DNA of 57,489 nucleotides from Lentimicrobiaceae bacterium (lineage in GTDB: Bacteria > Bacteroidota > Bacteroidia > Bacteroidales > JALOCA01), in contig JALOCA010000021.1 in the NCBI GenBank assembly GCA_023227965.1, positions 1 through 57,489 on the forward strand. Reading direction: 5' to 3'. Numbering within the stretch: position 1 is the stretch's first letter; the number at the start of each line of letters is the position of its first letter. The notes beneath the pieces are model-generated. The model was not told the origin of the DNA. It ran no database searches and saw nothing but the letters and a program-made list of their open reading frames with translations. A program made the position numbers and the translations under genes. Below are positions 8,092 through 17,300 of the stretch, one piece after another.

Positions 8092-11000
8092 ATGAAACCA
8101 AAACTTTTACTCCTTTTATTTGCACTCTTTCTTAGTTACTGGGGATGGGGGCAACAGGTTATTGGCTCTTTTCCTAATACAGATGGTGGATTTGAAAACC
8201 AATCAGGCACACTAACAACAGCTAGCTCAATTTCAAGTGTACAGACTTATTGGACAACTCAAGTTGCAGCAGCAGGAATAATAAGTACTACCGGTGGGCG
8301 ATCTGGGCCTAAATATGTTACCTATACTCAGTCTGGAAGTTCGCATAAACGACTTCAAAGTCCAACATCAGATATTGCAACTGGTAGCTATATTGTCCAA
8401 TTTTACTATCAAGGAGATTTGGATGGCGGCACTTATGGAAACATTCGTGGGGCTGTATCTTGTAATGGTACTTCAAGTCCTTCGTATGGAACGTATATTA
8501 CTGGTGCTAATACAGGAAGTAATTGGACAAAATATACGGCTGTTGTTAATCCTGGGACATATGCAGCAAATATTGGGATTGGTGTCATAAGTGTTAATAA
8601 TACAGCTCAATTTAATATTGACGACTTCGTAATGTATGCCGGAGCAGCCGATAATACTGCACCCGATTCGCCAGGCACCGTAACCATCAGCAATGCTACT
8701 GGAACTTCGCTCGATGTGAGCTGGGATGCTGCAACAGGTGGTGTTGATGGCGGTGGCTACGTAGTAGTAAGATATTCATCCGACCCAGGAGCAGGTAACG
8801 ACCCCAATCAGAATGGTATTTATGCCATTGGAAACGCCGTTCCTACCGGTGGAACAGTTCGTTATATAGGCACTTCAACTTCTTTTACTGATAATGTTGA
8901 CATTGTTGCTGCTACTCAGTACTGGTATAAAGTTTTCACCGTTGACAAAGCCTTTAATTATTCAACCGAATCTTCAGCATCAGGAACAACAAGTGGAGGT
9001 GGGGCAATAACAAAACTTGTAATTACTTCAGTAAACGGAGGCAATTCTCCTTCAGCCAACACTCCTTTTTCAGTAGTTGTTGAAGGTCGCGATGCTTCAG
9101 ATAATCCTGCTGTTGCCGCATCTGATATTGATATTACTTTATCATTAAATACCGGAACAGGCTCATTGGGAGGTGTATTAACAGGTACAATATCAACAGG
9201 CAACGGTAGCACCACCATTTCGGGTGTTACTTATAATACTGCTGAAAACGGAGTGGTAATCACCGCCGGTGCGGCAGGTCTCACTTCGGGAAACAGCAGT
9301 TCGTTTAATGTGTTGGATGCCGCCAACCATCTTGTAGTTTTAAGTTTCCCTATTCATGGCAGAGTTAATACCAACATATCCGCATTCACTGTGGAAGCAA
9401 GAAGAGCCGACAATTCCGTTGATGCCAACTTCACTTCCAATATTATAATTAGCAAAAATTCAGGTGCCGGAACCCTTTCAGGTACTTTGTCAAAAGCTGC
9501 TTCGGCAGGGATATCTACTTTTAATGACATACAATTCGACATTGCAGGTATTTACTCTGTTAATGCAAATTCTGGCTTACTTACTCAGGGTACAAGCACC
9601 GACATTGATATTTTTGTTCCAACATCTTTCAGAACAAAATCAAGCGGTACATGGAATGTAGCTGCTACATGGGAAGAAACTGATGGAACTAATTGGTACG
9701 ATGCACTCGATTACCCTAAGGATGCTACCACCAATGCAACTATTCAAAATGGACACACCATCCTTCTTACTGATAATCTTGGTAAATGTAAAGACCTTAA
9801 CGTTAATAACGGCGGTAAATTATGGGCAAACAGTACCACTTCAGGCAAATACCTTTACGTTTATGGAAATATTACAAATGACGGAATTATTGGTACTGAT
9901 GTTGGCGCTACAACCAAAGATTTGCTTGGCTTCGACATAGAGGGAACTAACTGTAATATAAGCGGCTCGGGTATATTCGATTGTGGACGTATGTCGAAAT
10001 TCACCACTGACAACCTCACTACAAATGTTGTTATAAATATGGATGTTGCTCTAAGATATGTTTCCGGTACCGCTTCAGCTTTATATAATGGTGCAGGAAC
10101 TACTACTACTTTCAATATTACAGTAAATGCAGGTAAAAAATTAGAAGTACCTAATGCAAAAATAGACCTTAACTATTGCACCCTCACTCTCAAATCAAAT
10201 GCCGCAGGCACTGCTACACTTCTCGATAATGGGACTATTAATGGCCAATCGGGTACAAATGTAGTTGCCGAACAATTCCTTAGCTCAAACAAATGGCATT
10301 TTATGACTCCACCGCTTACTGGCAACACTGCACTTGTGTTTTCTACAACCAATCCCGCAATTTCTGGCAACATTTATCTGCGTACCTTCAACGAACCCGC
10401 TAACAATTATACTTATATTGTTGACCCAACTACTGTTTTGAATGTTTGCCAGGGTTATCAACTTTGGGCTACTGCTGATAATACTGCTATTTTTACCGGT
10501 ACACTTTCTACTTCAGACATTACCCTAAATACAGCTTCAACACCGGCTCTATCGTTTACCAACAGTGATCCTTATGGCTTTAACCTTGTAGGAAATCCTT
10601 TTATGAGTGCTATTGATGGCGACCTTCTTACAAAAACCAATATTGATGCATCTGTGTATGTTTGGGATGGCACTGCCGGAAATTACAAAGGCTGGAATGG
10701 TACCATAGGTGGTTTAACAGACGGTATAATCCCCGCTATGCAAGGATTCTTTGTCCATGCCAATGCAGCCAACCCCGAACTCGTTATCCCTACAGCATCA
10801 CGTCTTTATAGCTCAACGAACTTCTACAAAGAGGCTGTTTATGACTTACTATCACTTAAAGTTACAGGTGCCGGATATGAAGATGCAACCTACATTAATT
10901 TAAACAATTCAGCAACTATTGGTTTCGACAATCAATACGATGCTTACAAATTAATGGGTTCTGACGAAGCTCCTCAATTATACACTACAAATTCCGAACA

Positions 11001-11499
11001 GAACTTTTCGATTAATGTTTTACCATATTCAGCAAATGAAATAATTGTTCCGATGAGTTTCAAAGCAGGAGTAAATACGGACTATACCTTATCGGTAAAA
11101 GAACTCTATTTTGATCCATCTATAACTATTCTACTCGAAGATGTACTTGCCGGACAAACCCTCGACCTTCGTCAGAATAACACTTATACCTTTGCTGCTC
11201 AAACCGGCGACGATGTTGCAAGGTTCAAAGTACATATTCTCGGTGCCACTGGAATTCAAAATCCTGGTTCTTCCAATCCATTTAATATTTATGCCTTTGG
11301 CAATACTATTTATGTAAATAATCAATCTGCCCAACCTTGCCAAACAGAAGTTTATACTGTTAGCGGGCAATTGGTTGCCAGCAAAATATTAAAGGCTTCA
11401 TCGCTAAGTAGCATTAACAGCATTACTCAAAGAGGAGTTTATGTAGTAAAAGTTACTTCGGCAGGGAAAACCCTTAGTGAAAAGGTTGTTTTAAAATAA
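8092..11499 (+). CDS. Giant T9SS adhesin-like protein, copy 1 of module
   Basis: This is a 1135-residue exported protein with signal peptide MKPKLLLLLFALFLSYWGWG (cleavage near GQQ). Order of regions: an N-terminal jelly-roll-like domain (about 22-185); an Fn3-like domain (about 190-300, with LDVSWDAATGG and YWYKVFTVD); two Ig-like/invasin-type domains (about 305-512); a beta-strand-rich stretch starting SSGTWNVAATWEE (about 513-740); a module with WHFMTPPL, GFNLVGNPFMSAI and IPAMQGFFVHAN (about 745-1050); and a C-terminal T9SS-type domain ending SEKVVLK. The C-terminal ~390 residues are clearly homologous to those of the protein at 14394-18488, and the two signal peptides and leader sequences are also alike, so the genes are duplicates. 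The protein probably acts at the cell surface; its ligand is unknown. The small PxD-tail gene follows 87 bp downstream, probably in the same transcript. Confidence 0.88.
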   Translation: MKPKLLLLLFALFLSYWGWGQQVIGSFPNTDGGFENQSGTLTTASSISSVQTYWTTQVAAAGIISTTGGRSGPKYVTYTQSGSSHKRLQSPTSDIATGSYIVQFYYQGDLDGGTYGNIRGAVSCNGTSSPSYGTYITGANTGSNWTKYTAVVNPGTYAANIGIGVISVNNTAQFNIDDFVMYAGAADNTAPDSPGTVTISNATGTSLDVSWDAATGGVDGGGYVVVRYSSDPGAGNDPNQNGIYAIGNAVPTGGTVRYIGTSTSFTDNVDIVAATQYWYKVFTVDKAFNYSTESSASGTTSGGGAITKLVITSVNGGNSPSANTPFSVVVEGRDASDNPAVAASDIDITLSLNTGTGSLGGVLTGTISTGNGSTTISGVTYNTAENGVVITAGAAGLTSGNSSSFNVLDAANHLVVLSFPIHGRVNTNISAFTVEARRADNSVDANFTSNIIISKNSGAGTLSGTLSKAASAGISTFNDIQFDIAGIYSVNANSGLLTQGTSTDIDIFVPTSFRTKSSGTWNVAATWEETDGTNWYDALDYPKDATTNATIQNGHTILLTDNLGKCKDLNVNNGGKLWANSTTSGKYLYVYGNITNDGIIGTDVGATTKDLLGFDIEGTNCNISGSGIFDCGRMSKFTTDNLTTNVVINMDVALRYVSGTASALYNGAGTTTTFNITVNAGKKLEVPNAKIDLNYCTLTLKSNAAGTATLLDNGTINGQSGTNVVAEQFLSSNKWHFMTPPLTGNTALVFSTTNPAISGNIYLRTFNEPANNYTYIVDPTTVLNVCQGYQLWATADNTAIFTGTLSTSDITLNTASTPALSFTNSDPYGFNLVGNPFMSAIDGDLLTKTNIDASVYVWDGTAGNYKGWNGTIGGLTDGIIPAMQGFFVHANAANPELVIPTASRLYSSTNFYKEAVYDLLSLKVTGAGYEDATYINLNNSATIGFDNQYDAYKLMGSDEAPQLYTTNSEQNFSINVLPYSANEIIVPMSFKAGVNTDYTLSVKELYFDPSITILLEDVLAGQTLDLRQNNTYTFAAQTGDDVARFKVHILGATGIQNPGSSNPFNIYAFGNTIYVNNQSAQPCQTEVYTVSGQLVASKILKASSLSSINSITQRGVYVVKVTSAGKTLSEKVVLK

Positions 11500-11586
11500 C
11501 AATATCATCCATAGCTTTCTGTTAGTTTCAGAAATCTTATGGAATAAAAAATATTTTAATACGTAAACGTTAAAAAAATCAACAAT

Positions 11587-11820
11587 ATGAAAAGAGCCTT
11601 AAAGATATTAGTTTTATCGGCAATAATTGCAATAGCATCAACGACTGTACAGGCACAAGAGCCACCTCATCCGGGAGGCAATCCATCCGATCCAGGCAGC
11701 GGTGCACCAGGACCTGTTGGCGGGGGAGCCCCAGTTGACAGTGGTTTAGTTATGCTGATAGCTTTCGGTGCATTATATGGCGCAAGGAAAATTGCCGCTC
11801 TTCGCCGTAGTGAACAATAA
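11587..11820 (+). CDS. Small exported protein with GGGAPVD-TM-basic C-terminal sorting-like tail
   Basis: This 77-residue protein has a signal peptide of about 23 residues (ending VQAQ), a 25-residue Pro/Gly-rich linker, then GGGAPVDSG, a ~16-residue hydrophobic helix and a basic end (RKIAALRRSEQ). The tripartite tail (short motif, transmembrane helix, Arg/Lys cluster) has the logic of LPXTG and PEP-CTERM sorting signals. From memory it resembles the PID-CTERM sorting domain recorded for Bacteroidetes; this was not checked. The paralogue at 18507-18752 has GGGGAPIDGG. Each follows a giant adhesin gene, suggesting a paired role such as anchoring or assembly at the envelope. No sortase or exosortase is in the window. 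Confidence 0.8.
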   Translation: MKRALKILVLSAIIAIASTTVQAQEPPHPGGNPSDPGSGAPGPVGGGAPVDSGLVMLIAFGALYGARKIAALRRSEQ

Positions 11821-11843
11821 CTGAATGCTTATGAATTTTATTG

Positions 11844-11875
11844 AAAACCCGCCTACAAAGCGGGTTTTCTTTTGT
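11844..11875. terminator. Bidirectional intrinsic terminator
   Basis: AAAACCCGC ... GCGGGTTTT forms a 9-bp stem with a 7-base loop, followed by CTTTTGTT on the plus strand. It sits between two convergent genes, and the A/T ends of the stem make it usable from both sides. Confidence 0.8.
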
Positions 11876-11876
11876 T

Positions 11877-13379
11877 CTAATTGCCGAAATGCAAACCACT
11901 GTTCAATAAAATACGGTAAAGAAATAAAATTACCACTATCATAATGATAACACTTTTACGTGTATAAGATCTCCTTAACATTCCTGCATTCAGAATCTCG
12001 TCGTGTTTTTCGGAACGTGCAGTTAAAAGCATTGGAATTATCATTAGCACCGGGGTAATTGTTTTTAGCGTAAATGGTAGATAATGCTCTGGTATTGTTA
12101 TAATGTAAAATACTATTACACCCACAAGCCAGGGGATAAACACATAAGCAAAAATGAAAAATAATCTGAATTGCCTCTTGATTATGGTAGCCGAACCAGA
12201 TGTAAGTAAAAATAATCTCGTGGCAAATCTACCTGTCAATAACATTACTATCAAGGCTATCAACACAAATAATATCTCTTCCACTGCAAACATTTTGTTC
12301 ATAAACAGCCATTCAGTGGAATAAATGAATTCTGTGCGGGTAATAAACCCAACTATATACGAACCAAAAAACAAATTGATTCCGTTTATCGTACACCAAA
12401 GTAAAAACAGTCTTATTCCAACAATCATTTTGTTTTCAGAAAAGAACATTCTGAAAAAAACTAATGTAAGGAATAGTATAGCAATGGGTCCGGCTGAGAA
12501 AATACTTACCATTGCCATACGGGAATAAATGGAAGAATAAGTATAAAGTGGCCATTTTATACGATAATAATACCAGATACAAGGGATGTCGAACGACCGG
12601 GTTATCAAAATTGTCGTAATCTGATAAATAACATAAAGAAACAGGAACGACAATAGATAAAAGCCTGTTGACTGAAGCATTGAGGCTGAGAAACGAATTC
12701 GTAAATCAGGGGTTTTTATTATTTGTTTTAAGGATGAAATGTTCTCCCTGAATCGTTTACTTATATTTTCACGCTTGTCACGACGAATCATCCCTTTTAT
12801 TGCAAGCAGTTCGTCGTCGGGTTGTTCGTGTTTGAACAAAGTTTTAATGGGATTTTTTAAAAACGAGATTATCCTTCGTTTAACATTGTTCCGACGGTCT
12901 TGTTTGATTTTGCGGCGTATTATCAGTTCTTCGACATCATAGTAACGTGGGGTGTAGAACAAAAGAAAAGGATTTCTGAGATATTTAATCAGCAGTATTT
13001 TGAAATTCATCCTTCTGTCGTGTTTTATCTTTTTTCGTATAATTTGTTGTTCCAAATCCCACTCGGGCTTAGGGAAAAAAAACCTGAATGGATTTTTGAA
13101 AAAAGTTTTTAATTTCTTAATAAACATCTGTTGCCGGTCGGCACGAATTTTCCGGCGGATGATACGGATTTCGAGATCGGGTTTGTCTTTTGAAGAAAAT
13201 ACTTTGCCCATACGTTTAAGAAAACTTGTTTTGTTTTTCTTGCGATAATGTCGTTGATGAGCTTTTTGTTTTAATTTCCTTTCGTGCCGTTCTTTTCGCT
13301 GCAGCTTTCTGTCGGTCAGTATCATTTTCAGTATCTCCAAATGTCCGGGACGATTATGGCGGCGTCTTTCGTTTTCCAT
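11877..13379 (-). CDS. Membrane protein with basic repeat N-terminus, copy 2 of module
   Basis: This is a 500-residue paralogue of the protein at 6022-7386. The cytoplasmic N-terminus (about 1-230) is Arg/Lys-rich and has four clearer repeats of 39-40 residues, each with FxKNPFxxF, a short spacer, D(L/V)EExIIRRKI(R/K)xDRR, and a basic run. The membrane part (about 235-500) has around seven hydrophobic segments with the same interhelical patches as copy 1 (FFGSYIVGFITR, STEWLFMNKMFAVEEILF). The ~45-residue length difference between the copies comes from repeat number in the basic region. No enzyme motif is recognised. The basic repeats could contact nucleic acid or phospholipid head groups, but that is inference only. 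Confidence 0.85.
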   Translation of the reverse strand: MENERRRHNRPGHLEILKMILTDRKLQRKERHERKLKQKAHQRHYRKKNKTSFLKRMGKVFSSKDKPDLEIRIIRRKIRADRQQMFIKKLKTFFKNPFRFFFPKPEWDLEQQIIRKKIKHDRRMNFKILLIKYLRNPFLLFYTPRYYDVEELIIRRKIKQDRRNNVKRRIISFLKNPIKTLFKHEQPDDELLAIKGMIRRDKRENISKRFRENISSLKQIIKTPDLRIRFSASMLQSTGFYLLSFLFLYVIYQITTILITRSFDIPCIWYYYRIKWPLYTYSSIYSRMAMVSIFSAGPIAILFLTLVFFRMFFSENKMIVGIRLFLLWCTINGINLFFGSYIVGFITRTEFIYSTEWLFMNKMFAVEEILFVLIALIVMLLTGRFATRLFLLTSGSATIIKRQFRLFFIFAYVFIPWLVGVIVFYIITIPEHYLPFTLKTITPVLMIIPMLLTARSEKHDEILNAGMLRRSYTRKSVIIMIVVILFLYRILLNSGLHFGN

Positions 13380-13404
13380 AGATTTGTGTCTTTCTCAGGA
13401 AGGT

Positions 13405-13412
13405 CAAACATA
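13405..13412 (-). promoter_or_regulatory. Putative -7 element of membrane protein copy 2
   Basis: The minus strand reads CGTATGTTTGAC, with TATGTTTG fitting TAnnTTTG, 26 bp before the start. It matches the promoter region of the paralogue (GTATGTTTGAC), suggesting shared control. A TTTG lies 25 bp upstream, longer than ideal. Confidence 0.5.
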
Positions 13413-13644
13413 CGATGTTTTTTGAAAATATTAAACACAAAAATTCTAACAGCTTAAACTTTGTTTTATCATGGTAATATTTGCCAGCTATTATATGTTT
13501 TGCATCCGTTTTGATAAATTGCATTAATTTCCTATACATTTAGAATAAAATATATTATAACCATTAATGCAATTTTTGTAACGGTGTTTATGAGAAACCA
13601 TATTTTTAATTCCTGAATGTTATATTAACTTACTGTTAAATCTT

Positions 13645-13680
13645 GTCCGGATTCGTGAATCCGGACATATTTTTTCTTTT
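13645..13680 (+). terminator. Orphan intrinsic terminator
   Basis: GTCCGGATTC-GT-GAATCCGGAC is a perfect 10-bp stem, followed by ATATTTTTTCTTTT. It is a textbook plus-strand terminator, yet the nearest upstream plus-strand gene ends at 11820 and already has its own terminator. Confidence 0.75.
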
Positions 13681-13870
13681 TAATTCATTTTTTTATATTT
13701 ATTTTACTGAAGATATTTTTATTGAAACAAGAGATAATCATTGTATTGTTTTATTGCAATTTATGGGTATCATTCTTATTTGAGAAATGACTATTCTTTA
13801 ATGCTTTTTTAGTGAAACACCTGGAAAACAGTAATAAAAAACATTTGCAAAAACTTAAACATAACGAGGT

Positions 13871-14254
13871 ATGGCAGTAAATTACAAACCGGTTCCCAAA
13901 AAAAACCCCGCAAAGCAGGATGAACACCCCAAGTATTATGCCCAGGCAGTAAGTACGGGTGATTTATCGCTGCGCCAATTGGCAAAAATGATAACCGAAG
14001 TAGCAAGCGTTAAGTCTGCCGATACCATGGCGGTGTTGGAAGCCCTGTTGGATGTACTTCCTATGGCATTAGCCGACGGCAAAATAGTGCGTCTTGGCGA
14101 TTTTGGCAGCTTTAACCTAAGTATTAAAAGCGATGGAACCGAAGATATAAACAAACTAACTTCGGCAAACATCCGTAAGGTAGCTGTTAATTTCCGCCCG
14201 GGTAAGGAATTCACCAATGCATTAGAGCATCTTGTATTCAATAAAATTGTTTAA
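13871..14254 (+). CDS. HU-family (HU-related, Bacteroidetes type) DNA-binding protein
   Basis: This 127-residue protein matches the extended Bacteroidetes HU/IHF-related family. The N-terminus has MAVNYKPVPKKNP and a substrate-like strand. A helical dimerisation segment follows (LAKMITEVASVKSADTMAVLEALLDVLP), then the typical GKIVRLGDFGSFNLSIKSDG, where classic HU has GxxVxLxGFGTFxxxxR, and a C-terminal VNFRPGKEF. It binds and bends DNA and acts in the nucleoid. It lies between membrane protein copy 2 and adhesin copy 2 and has its own terminator downstream. Its place inside the duplicated surface module may be coincidental, or it may regulate the adhesin. Confidence 0.9.
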   Translation: MAVNYKPVPKKNPAKQDEHPKYYAQAVSTGDLSLRQLAKMITEVASVKSADTMAVLEALLDVLPMALADGKIVRLGDFGSFNLSIKSDGTEDINKLTSANIRKVAVNFRPGKEFTNALEHLVFNKIV

Positions 14255-14257
14255 CGG

Positions 14258-14295
14258 AAAGCCCGCAGGTAAATAATTTTTACTGGCGGGCTTTT
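14258..14295 (+). terminator. Intrinsic terminator after HU gene
   Basis: AAAGCCCGC ... GCGGGCTTTT forms a stem ending in T residues a few bases after the HU stop codon. A second GCCCG/GGGC-containing hairpin-like stretch follows before the adhesin start. Confidence 0.75.
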
Positions 14296-14393
14296 ACTTA
14301 AAAGCTGCCCGGCTTTTGTTCAAAAGCCCGTGGGCTTCCGTAGGCTTTTTATGCCTGAATAATTAATAAAAAATAATTAAAAATACATAACAT

Positions 14394-17300
14394 ATGAAAC
14401 GAAAACTTTTACTCTTATTTATTATGCTAAGCCTCGGGTATTTGGGGTGGGGACAGACACTACTTCAATGGAATACTTATGGAAATGTAGGAACAGAAAC
14501 TACAGAACCAAGTGTTTACAATGACCCAAATATTTCATCGGTCAACCTTACCCAAGGCAGTATTACTGCAGCGGCAAATGGAAATCGATTTGGCGGTTCT
14601 GGATGGTTTGATACTGGGAATACTGCATCTGGTAACACTTTAACAGAAGCAATTGCAGGAAATGATTATATTCAATTTATAGTCACACCTAATTCGGGTT
14701 ATAGTTTTACTCCTACTTCATTTGTTTTTCAATGGGATAAATCTGGCACTGGTCCCAAAAATGTAACACTAAGATCGTCAGTTGATAGTTATGCGACGGA
14801 CTTAGGAACTGTCGCTCCGGTTGCTGCAATGGGTACTCTGAATACCATAACAATAACAGGACTAACAGCGCTTACTAGTGCAACTACTTTTCGACTTTAC
14901 GGATATGGAGCCACTGCCACTGGTGGAACGGGTGGATTTGATGTGTCTTCTAATGTGGTAAATGTCCAGCTTAATGGATCTACTGCTTCTACAGGCAATG
15001 CCGCTCCAACTGTTACTACTCAGGCTGTTAGTTCTATAGGGACAACTACTGCCACCGGTAATGGTAATATTACGGCTACCGGAGGAGTGAATGCCTCGAC
15101 AAGAGGAATATGCTGGGATGTATATGCCAATCCAGACCCGGATATTACGGATAGCCATAGCACAGAGTCAGGCGATTTTGGTACCGGTGCGTTTACCGGG
15201 ACTATGACTTTATTAAGTCCCGAAACACGGTACAATGCCGTAGCCTATGCGACCAACAGTGTGGGTACGGGTTATGGTTCGGCTGTTAATTTCTGGACAT
15301 TGTCAACAGAACCTTCTACTCACTCAACTACTTTTGCTAATTCTGTAATTTCGCAAACACAAATTGATCTTTCGTTTGATGCGGCAAGTACCGTTACCAA
15401 TGCCGATGGTTATATTATACTTCAAAAGACAGGCTCCGCCCCGACAGGAACTCCTACTGATGGAAATGCTTACAGCGTAGGAAACACCATTGGAGATGCT
15501 ACCGTAGCTGCCATTGTTGCTAACACGTCAGCTACTTCCGCGAATGTAACCGGCTTATCAGCCGGAACAAATTATTATTTTACCTTGATTCCTTATAACT
15601 GGAATGCAACGGACGCAGCCACCTATAATTATAAAACTGATGGTACAATACCTAATACAAATGGCACTACCCAGCTACCATTAGATGCAACCTCTGAAGT
15701 ATCAGGTCCTGTTTTGGTAAGCCAACCCAATCCTACGCTTATTTCTTCATTAGTTACAACTGAGAGTGCGGCTATTCGTGTTTTAGATATGGATATTTAT
15801 GATTATGGTTCTACAGATACACAGCCCACTAAAATTACTCAGGTAACCATTAAAGCAGGCACCAACAATACTGCAGACTGGTCAACTACTATTCAAGGCG
15901 TTAAATTATCAACAGATGCCGGGAGTTCATTTGTAACGATTGGAACCCCGACAATAACTACTTCTTCCATTGTTATTCCTATTACTTCCGGTAATTTGAA
16001 TATTCCCAATGGTAATGTTTTAACAGTTTCGTTGTACGTTTATTTAAAAAACACTGGCTTAACAGATAACCAGGTTCTCGAATTTGATATTCCCATTACT
16101 TCTCATGGGTTTACTGCGGATGCAACAGGTTCTACCTTTTTAACAACCTTTGCCAGTGCTACAACTTCAAACCAAATTTTAATTGATGTAATTGCTACGA
16201 AATTAAGTTTTGTACAGCAACCAACAAATGTTGGCACTTCAGCGAATATTACACCTAGTGTTACTGTTAGTGCAAATGATGCAAATGGGAATAGGGATTT
16301 AGATTATACAACAAATGTATCAATTACAGCAACCGGAGCTACATTAAATGGTTCTCCGGTATCAGTAGCAGCGGTAGGTGGATTGGCTACATTTAGTACA
16401 TTATCATTTTCTACAGCAGCCACTGGAGCAACTTTGGATGTTACTTCTGGTTCTTTAACCGGAGTATCAAGTAATGCATTTAATGTAATTTTATTACCAG
16501 CAGAAGGAGAGATCGTTATAAATCAATTTAATCCTGCATACAATGGAGCATCTAATGAATACATTGAATTAATAAATAAAACAAACAAAACATTTGATTT
16601 GTCACAATTAAAAATCATGTATTCATCTAGTGGTGGTTCTGGTCCAAGTTCAATGGGCACTTTAAGTGGAACATTACCACCTTATAGTTTCTGGTTACTT
16701 TCACCAGATGCAACAATAACTGTCGGGTTAACGACTGCTCTTGCAAGAGATGGCTCTTTTACAGCAGGAATGGCTGCAACATCTGGTCAAATTGCAGTAG
16801 AAACTCTTGAAAATGTAAAAATTGATGGGGTTGCTTATGGTTCAATTAGCTCAAATAAACTTGGTGAAGGCAATCCTGCTCCAACCCCTACTACGGCAAA
16901 AGATGGACTTAAAAGAATTTATGATGGAGTTGATAATAACACAAACAGTGTGGATTTTGCAAATGTTGCTAATGCTGACATCTATTTAAGAAATCATAAT
17001 TCATTATGTATTCCTACTGTCTATATACTACCTTTATCCTCTTATCCTGCAGATATCGTTCTTTCCGGTTCATCACCTAATGTTACTTTATCTGGAAATA
17101 CAATAATATCAGGTAAATTAACAATTATTTCCGGCAGCCTTACTGTAGCTTCAAGTCAATCCCTTACCGTCTCCGGCACTCTCACTAGTAACTTCGACAA
17201 TTCAGGATTAGTCATCGAAGATGGCGCATCGCTGATTACCAATGGAACGGTGAGTGGCGGGGCTACGGTAAAGCGTACCTTTACCGGTCCTGCATGGCAC

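Larger units (their letters stand above)
13380..13870. other. Intergenic region between membrane protein 2 and HU gene
   Basis: This AT-rich 490-bp gap has a minus-strand -7 element (13405-13412) and a strong orphan plus-strand terminator (13645-13680). No coding frame is credible. The terminator has no upstream plus-strand gene within 1.8 kb, so a small RNA ending there is possible. Confidence 0.5.

Noticed and set aside
13354..13539. 61-codon minus-strand frame overlapping the start of membrane protein copy 2
   Set aside because: It overlaps the promoter and start of a well-supported gene and shows no motif.
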